The notes under the pieces: model-generated
What the model was told of the DNA's origin: nothing
What the model saw: the letters and a program-made list of their open reading frames with translations, nothing else
The model's database searches: none
Part shown: piece after piece, positions 1-8,333 of the stretch
Numbering within the stretch: position 1 is the first letter of the stretch
How the letters are laid out: every line of letters begins with the position of its first letter
Source of the DNA: Xanthomonas fragariae
GTDB taxonomy: Bacteria; Pseudomonadota; Gammaproteobacteria; Xanthomonadales; Xanthomonadaceae
DNA length: 64,000 nt
Assembly: GCF_900183975.1 (NCBI RefSeq)
Contig: NZ_LT853882.1
Coordinates: forward strand, 372,001-436,000
Direction: 5' to 3'
Position numbers and translations under genes: made by a program

Positions 1-121
1 GGCCACCGGTGACCTGGAGATTCCTTGGCACCGGTTTTGCCACCTCTCGCTACGCGCTGGAGAGGAGCTAATCCGCATTCGATCTACTTACCCCGATCCC
101 GAATTCCCGAATTCCAGCTCT

Positions 122-664
122 TCAGGGCTTCTGCGCCGCCGCAGGCTCATTGACGATCTTCTCCAAATCCTTCTGCAGATCCGCAAACATCGGCAGCATC
201 TTTTGCTGGATTGCGCCCATCAGGTTCTGGGTCAGCGCCGGGGTCTTGTCGAGCAGGCGCTGGCCGGCCGAGCTCTCGTAGAACTCGGCCATGGCCAGCA
301 CGTCCTCACGCGAGAACGAGCGCTTGTAGATGTCCACATACATCGGGCGCAGCTCCGACCACGATAGTGCTTTGCGCACGGTCTGGCGGGTACGCTCCTG
401 GATACGCTGCAATTGCGCCTGTTGCGCGCTATTGAGCTGGCGTTGCGCGGTGAGCTGAGCGAATTGTTGCTGCTGCATCGCTTCGACCTGCGGCAGCATA
501 GTGTCCAGCATGGTCTGCGCGCGTGAGGCGGCCAGCAGACGGTTGATCTCGGCATCGCTGGGCGCCTGTGCGAATGCGGCGGGCGTGGCAATCGCCAGCG
601 CGGCCAGCAAGAACAGACGGCGCGCGACAGCGTGGGCGGCGGCAACGAAACGAGGGAGTGGCAT
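122..664 (-). CDS. Exported DUF2059 domain protein
   Basis: Encodes about 180 residues. The N-terminus has a basic stretch followed by a hydrophobic core (LFLLAALAIATPAAFAQA) that reads as a Sec signal peptide with an AxA cleavage site, so the product is probably periplasmic. The C-terminal half carries the DUF2059 pattern: a YxxxFSxED segment, then an EFYESSAGQRLLDKTP-like stretch. The middle is glutamine-rich and probably helical. The open frame runs much further upstream, but the start at 664 is chosen because it places the signal peptide at the N-terminus and leaves room for the divergent arfB promoter. The molecular role of the family is not known to me. Bases 1-121 hold no gene I can support. 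Confidence 0.8.
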   Translation of the reverse strand: MPLPRFVAAAHAVARRLFLLAALAIATPAAFAQAPSDAEINRLLAASRAQTMLDTMLPQVEAMQQQQFAQLTAQRQLNSAQQAQLQRIQERTRQTVRKALSWSELRPMYVDIYKRSFSREDVLAMAEFYESSAGQRLLDKTPALTQNLMGAIQQKMLPMFADLQKDLEKIVNEPAAAQKP

Positions 665-757
665 CGGAGCATCTGCGCAGTTTGGGAACCGGCAGCAGCA
701 TACGGGAAGCCGGCGTTTTCGCGCGCGTCCACGCCGCTGCCGATACAATTGCAGCGC

Positions 758-1189
758 ATGGCCAGCGACCCGATCCAGATCACCCCCAGCCTGACGATTC
801 CGCCCAGCGAGATCGTCGAACGCTTCGTGCGCGCTAGCGGCGCGGGCGGGCAGAACGTCAACAAGGTCTCCACTGCGGTGGAGCTGCGTTTCGACGTGGC
901 CGGATCGCCGACGCTGCCCGAACCCTTGCGCACGCGCCTGCTGTCGCGGCGCGACCGCCGCATGACCGCCGACGGCGTGCTGGTGATCGATGCGCAGCGC
1001 TTCCGTACCCAGGACCGCAACCGCGACGATGCGCGCGAACGGTTGTTCGAGATCATCAGTGCGTGCCTGTCGGTGCCCAAGCGCCGGGTCGCCACCAAAC
1101 CGAGTCATGGTGCCAAGCTGCGGCGGCTGGATGCCAAGCGTGAGCGCAGCCATATCAAGCGTGGACGCTCTGCGTCCCACTGGGAGTAA
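758..1189 (+). CDS. arfB: Alternative ribosome-rescue factor / peptidyl-tRNA hydrolase ArfB
   Basis: Encodes 143 residues, close to the roughly 140 of E. coli ArfB (YaeJ). The catalytic GGQ motif is at residues 30-32 in the context SGAGGQNVNK, which is the release-factor domain signature. The C-terminus is strongly basic (KRERSHIKRGR), matching the tail that ArfB-type proteins insert into the empty mRNA channel of stalled ribosomes. The family hydrolyses peptidyl-tRNA on non-stop ribosomes in the cytoplasm. The chosen ATG gives the family's usual length. The gene is divergent from the DUF2059 gene and is followed two bases later by the acyltransferase gene. Confidence 0.92.
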   Translation: MASDPIQITPSLTIPPSEIVERFVRASGAGGQNVNKVSTAVELRFDVAGSPTLPEPLRTRLLSRRDRRMTADGVLVIDAQRFRTQDRNRDDARERLFEIISACLSVPKRRVATKPSHGAKLRRLDAKRERSHIKRGRSASHWE

Positions 1190-1191
1190 GC

Positions 1192-1821
1192 GTGAGTCAT
1201 ACCGACCCGTCGTTGCCACCGGTAACACAGGCCAACATCCTGCTACAGCCATCCCCGCCCAGCATGCCGCGAGCCCACGGTCGCTTCGGCCGTTGGTTTG
1301 GCCGCACCGGACTCCGCCTGACTGGCTGGCGCCTGGTCGGGCGGCTGCCCGACGAACCCAAGCTGGTGATGATCGTCGCCCCGCATTCGTCCAACTGGGA
1401 CGGATTTGTCGGCTTTGCGGCCAAGTTCGCGCTCGGCTTCGAGGTGCGTGTGCTGGGCAAGTCGCAATTGTTCTGGTGGCCGCTTGGCCCGCTGCTGCGC
1501 AAGCTCGGCGCCATCCCCCTAGACCGCAGCTCGCCGCAGGGCACCATCGGCCAGGCGGTGCGGCTGATCCGCAATTCCGAACAGATGTGGTACGTGATCA
1601 CTCCCGAAGGCACGCGCAAGCGCGTGGAGCAGTGGAAGGCTGGCTTCTGGAAGATCGCTTCCGATTCCAAGGTACCGATCCTGCCGGTGTATTTCGACTA
1701 TCCCAGCAAGACCGTGGGCATCGGCGAGCCGTTCTGGACCGGTAGCGACATGGCCGCCGATATCGCCGCCATTCGCACCTGGTACCGGCCCTGGCGCGGC
1801 AAGCATCGCGATACGCTTTGA
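1192..1821 (+). CDS. Lysophospholipid acyltransferase family protein (PlsC-like)
   Basis: Encodes 209 residues beginning at a GTG two bases after the arfB stop, so the two are probably co-transcribed. It carries the glycerolphosphate acyltransferase motifs: HSSNWD (the HX4D catalytic motif, about residues 64-69) and EGTR (motif III, about residue 138). A central segment (LFWWPLGPLLRKLGAIPLDR) fits motif II. By family it transfers an acyl chain to a lysophospholipid or a related acceptor at the inner membrane. It is shorter than classical PlsC and resembles the small stand-alone acyltransferases, so the exact acceptor is open. Confidence 0.85.
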   Translation: MSHTDPSLPPVTQANILLQPSPPSMPRAHGRFGRWFGRTGLRLTGWRLVGRLPDEPKLVMIVAPHSSNWDGFVGFAAKFALGFEVRVLGKSQLFWWPLGPLLRKLGAIPLDRSSPQGTIGQAVRLIRNSEQMWYVITPEGTRKRVEQWKAGFWKIASDSKVPILPVYFDYPSKTVGIGEPFWTGSDMAADIAAIRTWYRPWRGKHRDTL

Positions 1822-1828
1822 AGGCGGT

Positions 1829-1854
1829 GTCGAGCGGCCGAAAGGTCGCTCGAC
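1829..1854 (+). terminator. GAAA-capped hairpin after acyltransferase gene
   Basis: An 11-bp stem (GTCGAGCGGCC / GGTCGCTCGAC, with one G-U pair) closed by a GAAA tetraloop begins seven bases after the stop. No T-run follows, so termination is only possible. From here to 2048 no gene can be supported. Confidence 0.35.
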
Positions 1855-2048
1855 AACTGCGCGAACAGGTATCGGGCGATTGGCTGGCCGAGCGCAGTAA
1901 AGCGGTGCCGCGCACGCAGCTGATGCGCAGCGCCAGCTGTGCCGCCAGAGCGAGTTATGCACTTTGGAAAAGCGCGGAGGCGTTAGGGAACCTCTGAACA
2001 ACTCCTCCTGGCTGCGCAACACTACACATCTCCGTTGAGGAGTGATCC

Positions 2049-2168
2049 ATGCAACTGACGTTTAGTGATGCCGAGAGTCTTGGCAAGTGCAAGCAGCTCT
2101 GCCGTGAGATCTTCCTGGCCGAGACGGAACAGGTGGTGCCGTGGAAGCAACTGCGCGCACCCAGGTGA
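2049..2168 (+). pseudogene. IS5-family transposase remnant (N-terminal fragment)
   Basis: The first 35 or so codons (MQLTFSDAESLGKCKQ and then REIFLAETEQVVPW) match the typical start of IS5-group transposases. The reading then runs into unrelated sequence and stops. A likely remnant of the element's left end (GGGAACCTCTGAACAAC) lies about 60 bases upstream near 1985. More than 90 percent of the transposase is missing. Bases 2169-2394 show no gene. Confidence 0.65.
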
Positions 2169-2394
2169 AGGCACCGCTTGCGCATGGGAGAGAGGGACAA
2201 CTCAGATTGCGGTATGCCTTCCCGACTCGAAAGGGAGAAGGTGCCCGAAGGGCGGATGAGGGCGCAACGGCCGCGACGCTCAATCACCCCTTTCCAGCAC
2301 ACGCCGACGCAGGACCCAATTCAACGGCACATGCCAGCGGGCGGCAAACCCGCTAGTGTGATTGGCTGCTCTACCCACTCAGGACTCACACGCC

Positions 2395-4563
2395 ATGTCG
2401 CGTACCGTCGTTCTGGCCGTTGCCATCACCCTGGCACTGGCTGCTTGTTCTGGAAAAAAACCGTCCGGTAAGGAGTCCACCGCCGTGCCCGAAAAGACCG
2501 CCACCACCCCGGCTGCGGATGCTGCGCCGAATCCGCTGCTGACCGCCAGCACGCTGCCGTTCCAGGCGCCGCCGTTCGACAAGATCAAGGACGCCGATTA
2601 TCTGCCCGCCTTCGATGAAGGCATGCGCCTGCATCTGGCCGATATCCGCAAGATCGCCGACAACCCCGAGCCCCTCACCTTCGACAACACCATCGAGGCG
2701 ATGGAACGCAGCGGCGAAACGCTCGCGCGTGTCTCGCGCATTTTCTTCGGGCTGGTGCAAGCCGATACCAGCGATGCACGCCAGAAGATCCAGGAAGAGA
2801 TCGCGCCCAAGTTGGCCGCGCACCAGGACGAGATCTATCTCGATCCGAAATTGTTCGCCCGCGTCAAAACCCTTTACGACCAGCGCGACACACTGAGCCT
2901 GGATCCGGAGCAGAAGCGTCTGGTCGAGCGCGATTACGAAGAGCTCGTGCGTGCCGGTGCGCAGCTGTCCGAGACCGACAAGGCCAGCCTGCGCAAGCTC
3001 AATATTGAAGAGACCAAGCTTTCCACGCAGTTCCACACCCGCCTGATGGCCGCCTCGGCTGCCGGCGCGGTGGTAGTTGACGACAAGGCCAAGCTCGATG
3101 GCTTGAGTGAGGGCGACATCGCCGCCGCTGCCGATGCCGCCAAGGCGCGCAAGCTCGCTGGCAACTATCTGCTCACCTTGCAAAACACCACCCAGCAGCC
3201 GGTACTGGCCTCGTTGAAGGACCGCCAGCTGCGCGCCGACGTGCTCAAGGCTTCGGAAACGCGTGCAGAGAGAGGCGATGCCAACGATACCCGCCAGACC
3301 ATCCAGCGCCTGGCACAGTTGCGCGCTCAAAAAGCCAAGCTGCTCGGCTTCGGCAACTACGCCGCCTACAGTCTGGGCGACCAGATGGCCAAGACCCCGG
3401 ACGCTGCGCTCAAGCTGCTGACCGACACCGTGCCGGCAGCTACCGCCAAGGCACGCCGCGAAGTGGCCGAGATGCAGAAGGTCATCGATACGCAGAAGGG
3501 CGACTTCAAGCTCGCCGCCTCCGATTGGGACTTCTACGCCGAGCAGGTGCGCAAGGCCAAGTACGACCTGGACGAAGCGCAGATAAAGCCGTATTTCGAA
3601 CTGGACAACGTGCTGCAAAACGGCGTTTTCTACGCGGCCACCCAGCTGTACGGCATCACCTTCAAGCAGCGCACCGACATCCCGACCTATCACCCGGACA
3701 TGAAGGTGTATGAGGTGTTCGATCACGACGGCACGTCGATGGCGCTGTTCTATACCGACTACTTCAAGCGCGACAGCAAGTCCGGTGGCGCCTGGATGGA
3801 CGAGTTCGTCAAGCAGGACGGCCTCACCGGCGCCAAGCCGGTGGTCTACAACGTCTGCAACTTCACCAAGCCGGCTGCCGGCCAGCCGGCGTTGCTGAGT
3901 TTCGACGATGTCACCACCTTGTTCCATGAGTTCGGCCACGCGCTGCACGGCATGTTCTCCAAGGTGAAGTACCCCTCGATCGCCGGCACCAGCACCTCGC
4001 GCGACTTCGTCGAGTTCCCCTCGCAGTTCAACGAGCATTGGGCCTCCGATCCCAAGGTGTTCGCGCACTACGCCAAGCACTATCAGACCGGTGCAGCGAT
4101 GCCGCCCGAGCTGGTGGAGAAGATCAAGAAAGCCAGGACCTTCAACAGCGGCTACGCCACTACCGAATACCTGTCGGCCGCGCTGCTCGATCTGGCTTGG
4201 CACACCCAGCCGGCCGACGCGCCGTTGCATGACGTGAGCAAGTTCGAAGCCGATGCCTTGAAGCGCTTCAAGGTGGACCTGGCCGAAGTACCACCGCGTT
4301 ACCGCAGCAGCTATTTCGACCACATCTGGGGCGGCGGTTATTCGGCCGGTTACTACGCCTATTTCTGGTCGAAAGTGCTCGACGAAGATGCGTTCGAATG
4401 GTTCAAGGAAAACGGCGGGTTGAATCGCAAGAATGGCGACGCCTTCCGCGCCAAGATTCTCTCGCGCGGCAATACCGTTGATCTGGCCACGCTGTATCGC
4501 GATTTCCGCGGCAACGACCCCAGCGTCAAGGCGCTGCTAAAAGATCGTGGTTTGACCGAGTAA
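2395..4563 (+). CDS. dcp: M3-family peptidyl-dipeptidase, lipoprotein (Dcp-like)
   Basis: Encodes 722 residues. The M3 zinc metallopeptidase motif FHEFGHALHG lies at about residues 511-520 (HEXXH, two zinc ligands and the catalytic glutamate); the third ligand is expected about 25 residues later in the SRDFVEFPSQFNEHW segment, as in the family. The N-terminus is a lipoprotein signal (LALAACSG), predicting a cysteine-anchored envelope protein. This differs from E. coli Dcp but is common in xanthomonads. The enzyme would release dipeptides from the C-terminus of peptides in the periplasm. The start at 2395 is chosen to fit the lipoprotein signal. A rho-independent terminator follows. Confidence 0.9.
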   Translation: MSRTVVLAVAITLALAACSGKKPSGKESTAVPEKTATTPAADAAPNPLLTASTLPFQAPPFDKIKDADYLPAFDEGMRLHLADIRKIADNPEPLTFDNTIEAMERSGETLARVSRIFFGLVQADTSDARQKIQEEIAPKLAAHQDEIYLDPKLFARVKTLYDQRDTLSLDPEQKRLVERDYEELVRAGAQLSETDKASLRKLNIEETKLSTQFHTRLMAASAAGAVVVDDKAKLDGLSEGDIAAAADAAKARKLAGNYLLTLQNTTQQPVLASLKDRQLRADVLKASETRAERGDANDTRQTIQRLAQLRAQKAKLLGFGNYAAYSLGDQMAKTPDAALKLLTDTVPAATAKARREVAEMQKVIDTQKGDFKLAASDWDFYAEQVRKAKYDLDEAQIKPYFELDNVLQNGVFYAATQLYGITFKQRTDIPTYHPDMKVYEVFDHDGTSMALFYTDYFKRDSKSGGAWMDEFVKQDGLTGAKPVVYNVCNFTKPAAGQPALLSFDDVTTLFHEFGHALHGMFSKVKYPSIAGTSTSRDFVEFPSQFNEHWASDPKVFAHYAKHYQTGAAMPPELVEKIKKARTFNSGYATTEYLSAALLDLAWHTQPADAPLHDVSKFEADALKRFKVDLAEVPPRYRSSYFDHIWGGGYSAGYYAYFWSKVLDEDAFEWFKENGGLNRKNGDAFRAKILSRGNTVDLATLYRDFRGNDPSVKALLKDRGLTE

Positions 4564-4607
4564 ACAAGCCGCGTGCACGACGCGCGCGGGTGCCGGCGAT
4601 GATCGAC

Positions 4608-4637
4608 ACGGGATGGCCTTGCGGCCATCCCGTTTTT
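4608..4637 (+). terminator. Rho-independent terminator after the M3 peptidase gene
   Basis: An 11-bp perfect stem (ACGGGATGGCC, loop TTGC, GGCCATCCCGT) runs into TTTTGTT. It lies between the plus-strand peptidase gene and the converging effector-like gene. Confidence 0.88.
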
Positions 4638-4677
4638 GTTGCGTCGCATTTGATGCATTGCAGTGGTCAACGCCGCA

Positions 4678-6864
4678 TCACGCCGGTCGCGGCGGCGCCT
4701 CATCGTCCGCGATCTGCACGATCACCTCGTGCGACTGCGGCGCAGACGCCCCTGCTGGGCGCAGTTGTTTCACCGCTTGCGGCAGGGTCAGCGACGGCGC
4801 GGTCTGCACTCTGGATGACGTGGCCCGGGACTGTTGGATGAGCTCCCTGGCCTGCTGCAACAAATTTTCCACATCGTTGCCCTGCAGAAGCTCACTGATC
4901 TTTAGGCTCGCCTTGGTGGCCCGACGCTGGGACAGCGCTTCGCTGGCGCCCCCCATCACACCGCGGAGGACTTGCTGCTTCAATCCGATGTCGGTGTCGC
5001 CCTCGCGGCGATTGTTCTTGACGGTGATGGCGGTGTGCTGATTTAGGGCGCCAACCGCAGCCATGGCTCCCGACAGTGCGGAGATCGCCAGGGTCTGCTT
5101 CGTCGGCACCTTGCGCGCTCCGCCATGCGCCGCTGAGCTGGCCTTGCCGATCACCGAGGACGCCGCGCTGCCCAGCACGCCGAGGTGGAACATCTGGCCA
5201 ATGCGTTGAGCGGTCTGTGCGGAGAATTCGCGCAAGGTGTACTTCTTGGCGATATCGCTGATCAGTTGATCCGACACCACCGACTTCTCGGCGTTGAGCA
5301 GCACCTCCGCAGCCACACCGTCTGGGTCAAGTTCGTCCAACTTGCCTTCGCGCAAGGCTTGCAGGTCCTGGCTCAGCAGTTTCAAGGCCTTCGCCGGGCC
5401 GGCGCCGTGACCCGATTCCAGATCCAGGTCGTCGGCGTCTGCCGCCCCCTGTGGCGAGGGCGATGCCGCCACCTCCGCCTTGAGCGCTTTCTCCATCGAT
5501 GCCAGTGCGTTGGTGACGCGTTTGACCAAAGCTTGCGTGGGCGACTGAATCAATTTGCGGAGTCTGCTTTGATCGATATCGTCTGCCGCGACCGGCTCGC
5601 CACGCGCAAATTTTGACTTGCCCGTCTCGGTCAGTACATCGGCGTACAGCAGATTGAGCTTGTTGTTGTAATCCTGTTTTGCCTGTTCGTCGAAGCCGGC
5701 AGCCACATGCTGCGCAGCTGTCATCAGCAGGGCACCGACGGTCTGGGCGGTTGGCGACAGCGCCCGCATTGCGCCGGTCTTGCTGAGCAGGCCCAGCGTG
5801 CCGGCCAATGGTGAGCGCAGGATGCGCGGGACGGCCTGCCAGCGATTGCCCATCCATTGCCGGTCGTGCGCGCCCTGGGTCATGACAAAGTCGTGCTGGC
5901 CCTGATGCAGGCGTGCTTCGGCTTCCAGCAATTTGTGGGCAGCGGCCATGAGGTTGCCAGTTGCTGTCGTCGAGTGGGTGCTGTCCGCGACGTTCTTGAG
6001 TTCGCGGAACTGATCGCAACAACCGCCGAATTCTGCGACATGGATTTCCAACGCCTTCGCAAGGTCCGGTAGCCAATGCTTGTCGTTGATCTGATTCTTG
6101 TCCGGCACGATGACGTGACCGCCATGCTCGCGAATCGACTCGCACAGGCTGACCACCGCCGACTGCTGGGCCGCATTCATCGGCGCGGCGATGGCCGCTG
6201 TCGCAACGCCGAACCCTGCGCCCGCCCAAGGCTGACGGGTTGCATAGTTGATCCAGGGCGAGACGATGTACTGCATCGCATTGTTTAGAAAACTGCCGGT
6301 GGGATTGGGCATGCCGGACAGCAGCGCGGTACGTCGCAACTTGGAAACCTCGCCTTCGCTCAACCCCTGCGCCTTGTACCAATCCATCGCATCTGTTTCG
6401 CGGACGCGGCTCAAAAGATCCGCGTGCGTTGCTGCACGTTCCTCCACGGTGGTGCCGTCCAGCAATTTTACCCGCCCATTCATCGGCCTGACCGCGTTGA
6501 TGAGTGTCGCCGCCAGTTGGGGCTGGACCTGGCGGCGGTTGTCGGCAGCCAGTTTGTCTTTGAGTCGCGTCAGCCGTGACCCACGAAGGTTCGACGAAAC
6601 TGCAGGCGGCACACTGTGCATGCCGACGGCGCCCGATTGCACAGCCGCCTGCGTCGCCGCAGGCGTCGCATGCGAAGTGGCGCCTGCGACCTCCTTGCCG
6701 CGCCTGCTCGGACGGCGCGGCAGTATGGTCAGTGGGGTATCGGGCTGGATGTCCGAATGGCTGGGTAAAACGCTGGAGGAGGCTTCTTTTCCGATGTCCT
6801 GGATGTTCGGGTTCGACGCCGACGCGTTACGATTGACTGAATTGGCGAATGTAGTAATCTTCAT
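4678..6864 (-). CDS. Candidate type III secreted effector (Xop-like, family not assigned)
   Basis: Encodes about 728 residues. The first 100 residues are rich in Ser, Thr, Pro, Ala and Gln with few acidic residues (starting MKITTFANSVNRNASAS), as is usual for type III secretion signals. There is no Sec signal. The central part contains several helical, alanine-rich and weakly hydrophobic stretches, and the C-terminus ends in an acidic and proline tail. I see no enzymatic motif. A perfect PIP-box lies about 240 bases upstream on the same strand, the pattern of HrpX-controlled effectors. The start has an AGGA Shine-Dalgarno about ten bases upstream. I could not match it from memory to a named Xop family; HrpX control is inferred from the site only. 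It lies beside a truncated regulator, a CRISPR relic and IS elements, which suggests acquisition. Confidence 0.7.
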   Translation of the reverse strand: MKITTFANSVNRNASASNPNIQDIGKEASSSVLPSHSDIQPDTPLTILPRRPSRRGKEVAGATSHATPAATQAAVQSGAVGMHSVPPAVSSNLRGSRLTRLKDKLAADNRRQVQPQLAATLINAVRPMNGRVKLLDGTTVEERAATHADLLSRVRETDAMDWYKAQGLSEGEVSKLRRTALLSGMPNPTGSFLNNAMQYIVSPWINYATRQPWAGAGFGVATAAIAAPMNAAQQSAVVSLCESIREHGGHVIVPDKNQINDKHWLPDLAKALEIHVAEFGGCCDQFRELKNVADSTHSTTATGNLMAAAHKLLEAEARLHQGQHDFVMTQGAHDRQWMGNRWQAVPRILRSPLAGTLGLLSKTGAMRALSPTAQTVGALLMTAAQHVAAGFDEQAKQDYNNKLNLLYADVLTETGKSKFARGEPVAADDIDQSRLRKLIQSPTQALVKRVTNALASMEKALKAEVAASPSPQGAADADDLDLESGHGAGPAKALKLLSQDLQALREGKLDELDPDGVAAEVLLNAEKSVVSDQLISDIAKKYTLREFSAQTAQRIGQMFHLGVLGSAASSVIGKASSAAHGGARKVPTKQTLAISALSGAMAAVGALNQHTAITVKNNRREGDTDIGLKQQVLRGVMGGASEALSQRRATKASLKISELLQGNDVENLLQQARELIQQSRATSSRVQTAPSLTLPQAVKQLRPAGASAPQSHEVIVQIADDEAPPRPA

Positions 6865-7103
6865 CAGATATGTCCTGGCTCTAAATGCAGTGACGGCATC
6901 GATTGATAGCCGGTGCCGAGGAATGCGACCGCCACGCAGCCTTGAAGCTGAGTGCATCGTCGACGGACGGCGTAGTTTCCATATCTCGAAGAGAGCACCG
7001 AGCTCAGGTACGCGACGCAGCCATTGCTGAGATGAAAGATCCAAACTGCGGACCGCATTGAGCGAGGATTGAATCACTCTGCAAGCAACATTTAGGCCAG
7101 ACA

Positions 7104-7128
7104 GCGAACTGATGTCGCTGCGCCCGAA
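7104..7128 (-). promoter_or_regulatory. PIP-box (HrpX binding site) upstream of effector candidate
   Basis: Read on the minus strand the site is TTCGG-N15-TTCGC, a perfect match to the plant-inducible promoter consensus TTCGB-N15-TTCGB. The expected -10 box (YANNNT, 30-32 bases downstream) is only approximate (TTCAAT-like). The site is about 240 bases from the effector start. Confidence 0.75.
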
Positions 7129-7202
7129 TCTCTCCGTACGTTGCCGATATCGGAGGTTTGGCGCATTGCTGGCCGATAGCAGAGCTGGCGAAGCCTTACG
7201 CG

Positions 7203-7493
7203 GCAGCTGGCGTCGCACGAGCATCTGCCCCGCCCACGCCGGAGCGCGCGCAGCTGTCGCCGTTGGGCAGCAAGGAGGAAGGAACCACCACCTGGCGACG
7301 CGTTGCGTTGGCCGACGGGCGGCTCGCAAGCGTGGAGCCGCACTTCGCCGCGCAGCAGCTGCAGGCGTTGGTGCAGGGCTTCGCGTTCTGGCCGCAGCTC
7401 GCCACGGGCCAGCCGCCGCTGTCGCCGGAGCAACAGACGCAGATGGCCGAATCGGCGGTGGCGATGTTCCTGGGGTTTTACTGGCGCAAGTGA
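7203..7493 (+). pseudogene. TetR/AcrR-family regulator, C-terminal remnant
   Basis: The last 70 or so codons read as a TetR-family C-terminal ligand-binding domain (ALVQGFAFWPQL, then QMAESAVAMFLGFYWRK and a stop). The N-terminal helix-turn-helix half is absent. Upstream, the frame runs into the leader of the divergent effector candidate, so the gene was probably truncated when that locus arrived. From here to the CRISPR array, 7494-7759 shows no gene. Confidence 0.55.
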
Positions 7494-7759
7494 GTGCACG
7501 CGCGGGTGATGCGCGCGGCGTGGCTTTATCGCAGTGCATCTTCCGCCGGTTTTCCCCTGCGTTGCACGTCTGTTGAAGGCGTCGACGACGTCACGCGTCG
7601 TACACTGCTACGCCTGCGCAAACATGCCTTTCCAATGCGCGCGCGGTTAACGTCACCTGTTCAACAGCACATGCCGATGCATGGAGCACTGCAGGTCGCC
7701 TGTCCATGAGACGCGACAGTCGTGGCAAATACAGCGCGAGAGTGGACGGGCCGGTCGCA

Positions 7760-7966
7760 TTTATGCGCTGCCTAGACGGCAGTGAATGCACCGGTCTGCT
7801 ATGCGTGGCGCGACGATATTTCTGAGCTGCCTGCGCGGCAGTGAACGAGAGGCTTGTTGAGTCCATTAAAATCAAATGTTTCTGAGCTGCCTACGCGGCA
7901 GTGAACACGCGGGCAGTTCTGGTGCACCTGCTTGGTAATTTCTGAGCTGCGTACGCGGCAGTGAAC
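7760..7966 (-). CRISPR. Orphan type I-F-like CRISPR mini-array, 4 repeats, 3 spacers
   Basis: Four 28-nt repeats start at 7760, 7819, 7879 and 7939, separated by spacers of 31, 32 and 32 nt, which is the exact 60-nt period of type I-F arrays. On the minus strand the repeats read GTTCACTGCCGCGTAGGCAG followed by CTCAGAAA, very close to the canonical I-F repeat, with the CTGCC/GGCAG crRNA hairpin. The first (leftmost) repeat has several changes, fitting the leader-distal end. The rightmost repeat has one base change that breaks a stem pair. The leader should be to the right, where only 14 bases remain before an IS3 element. No cas gene is seen in the window. Confidence 0.88.
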
Positions 7967-8043
7967 CTAACTACTACACATGATACGCCCAGGGTTTCCT
8001 AGACATCTCAAGGCCATGGAAAATGGTCAATTCGGAGGTGTCC

Positions 8044-8316
8044 ATGAGCAGCAAGCGGTATACGGATGAATTCAAGATCGAGGCGGTCCGGCAAGTGACC
8101 AATCGTGGTTTCAAGGTGGCAGAAGTCGCGGAGCGACTGGGTGTCACCACGCACAGCCTCTACGCCTGGCTGCGCAAGTTCGGCAAGCCTGGCGTGGTGC
8201 AGCGCGCCGAGGTGGACCAGAGCGCCGAGGTTCGGCGGCTGAAGGCAGAGTTGCGTCGAGTGACCGAGGAGCGCGACATCCTAAAAAAGGCCGCCGCGTA
8301 CTTTGCCAAGGGGTAA
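8044..8316 (+). CDS. IS3 OrfA (helix-turn-helix protein), copy 1
   Basis: About 90 residues starting MSSKRYTDEFKIEAVRQV. It has a helix-turn-helix (VAEVAERLGVTTHSLYAWL) and a C-terminal leucine-zipper-like helix (VRRLKAELRRVTEERDILKK), as in IS3-family OrfA proteins that bind the element's ends. The A6G run at 8283-8289 near its end is the expected site of -1 frameshifting into OrfB. An in-frame start seven codons upstream is possible. It differs from copy 2 at only a few residues. Confidence 0.88.
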   Translation: MSSKRYTDEFKIEAVRQVTNRGFKVAEVAERLGVTTHSLYAWLRKFGKPGVVQRAEVDQSAEVRRLKAELRRVTEERDILKKAAAYFAKG

Positions 8317-8333
8317 GGGCAAAGTACGCCTTC

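Noticed and set aside
122..1252. Full 376-codon frame of the DUF2059 gene
   Set aside because: The first 195 codons are antisense to arfB; the signal peptide marks the true start at 664.
2386..4323. 645-codon minus-strand open frame opposite the M3 peptidase gene
   Set aside because: It is antisense to a clear metallopeptidase gene and its translation is low-complexity without motifs; a high-GC shadow frame.
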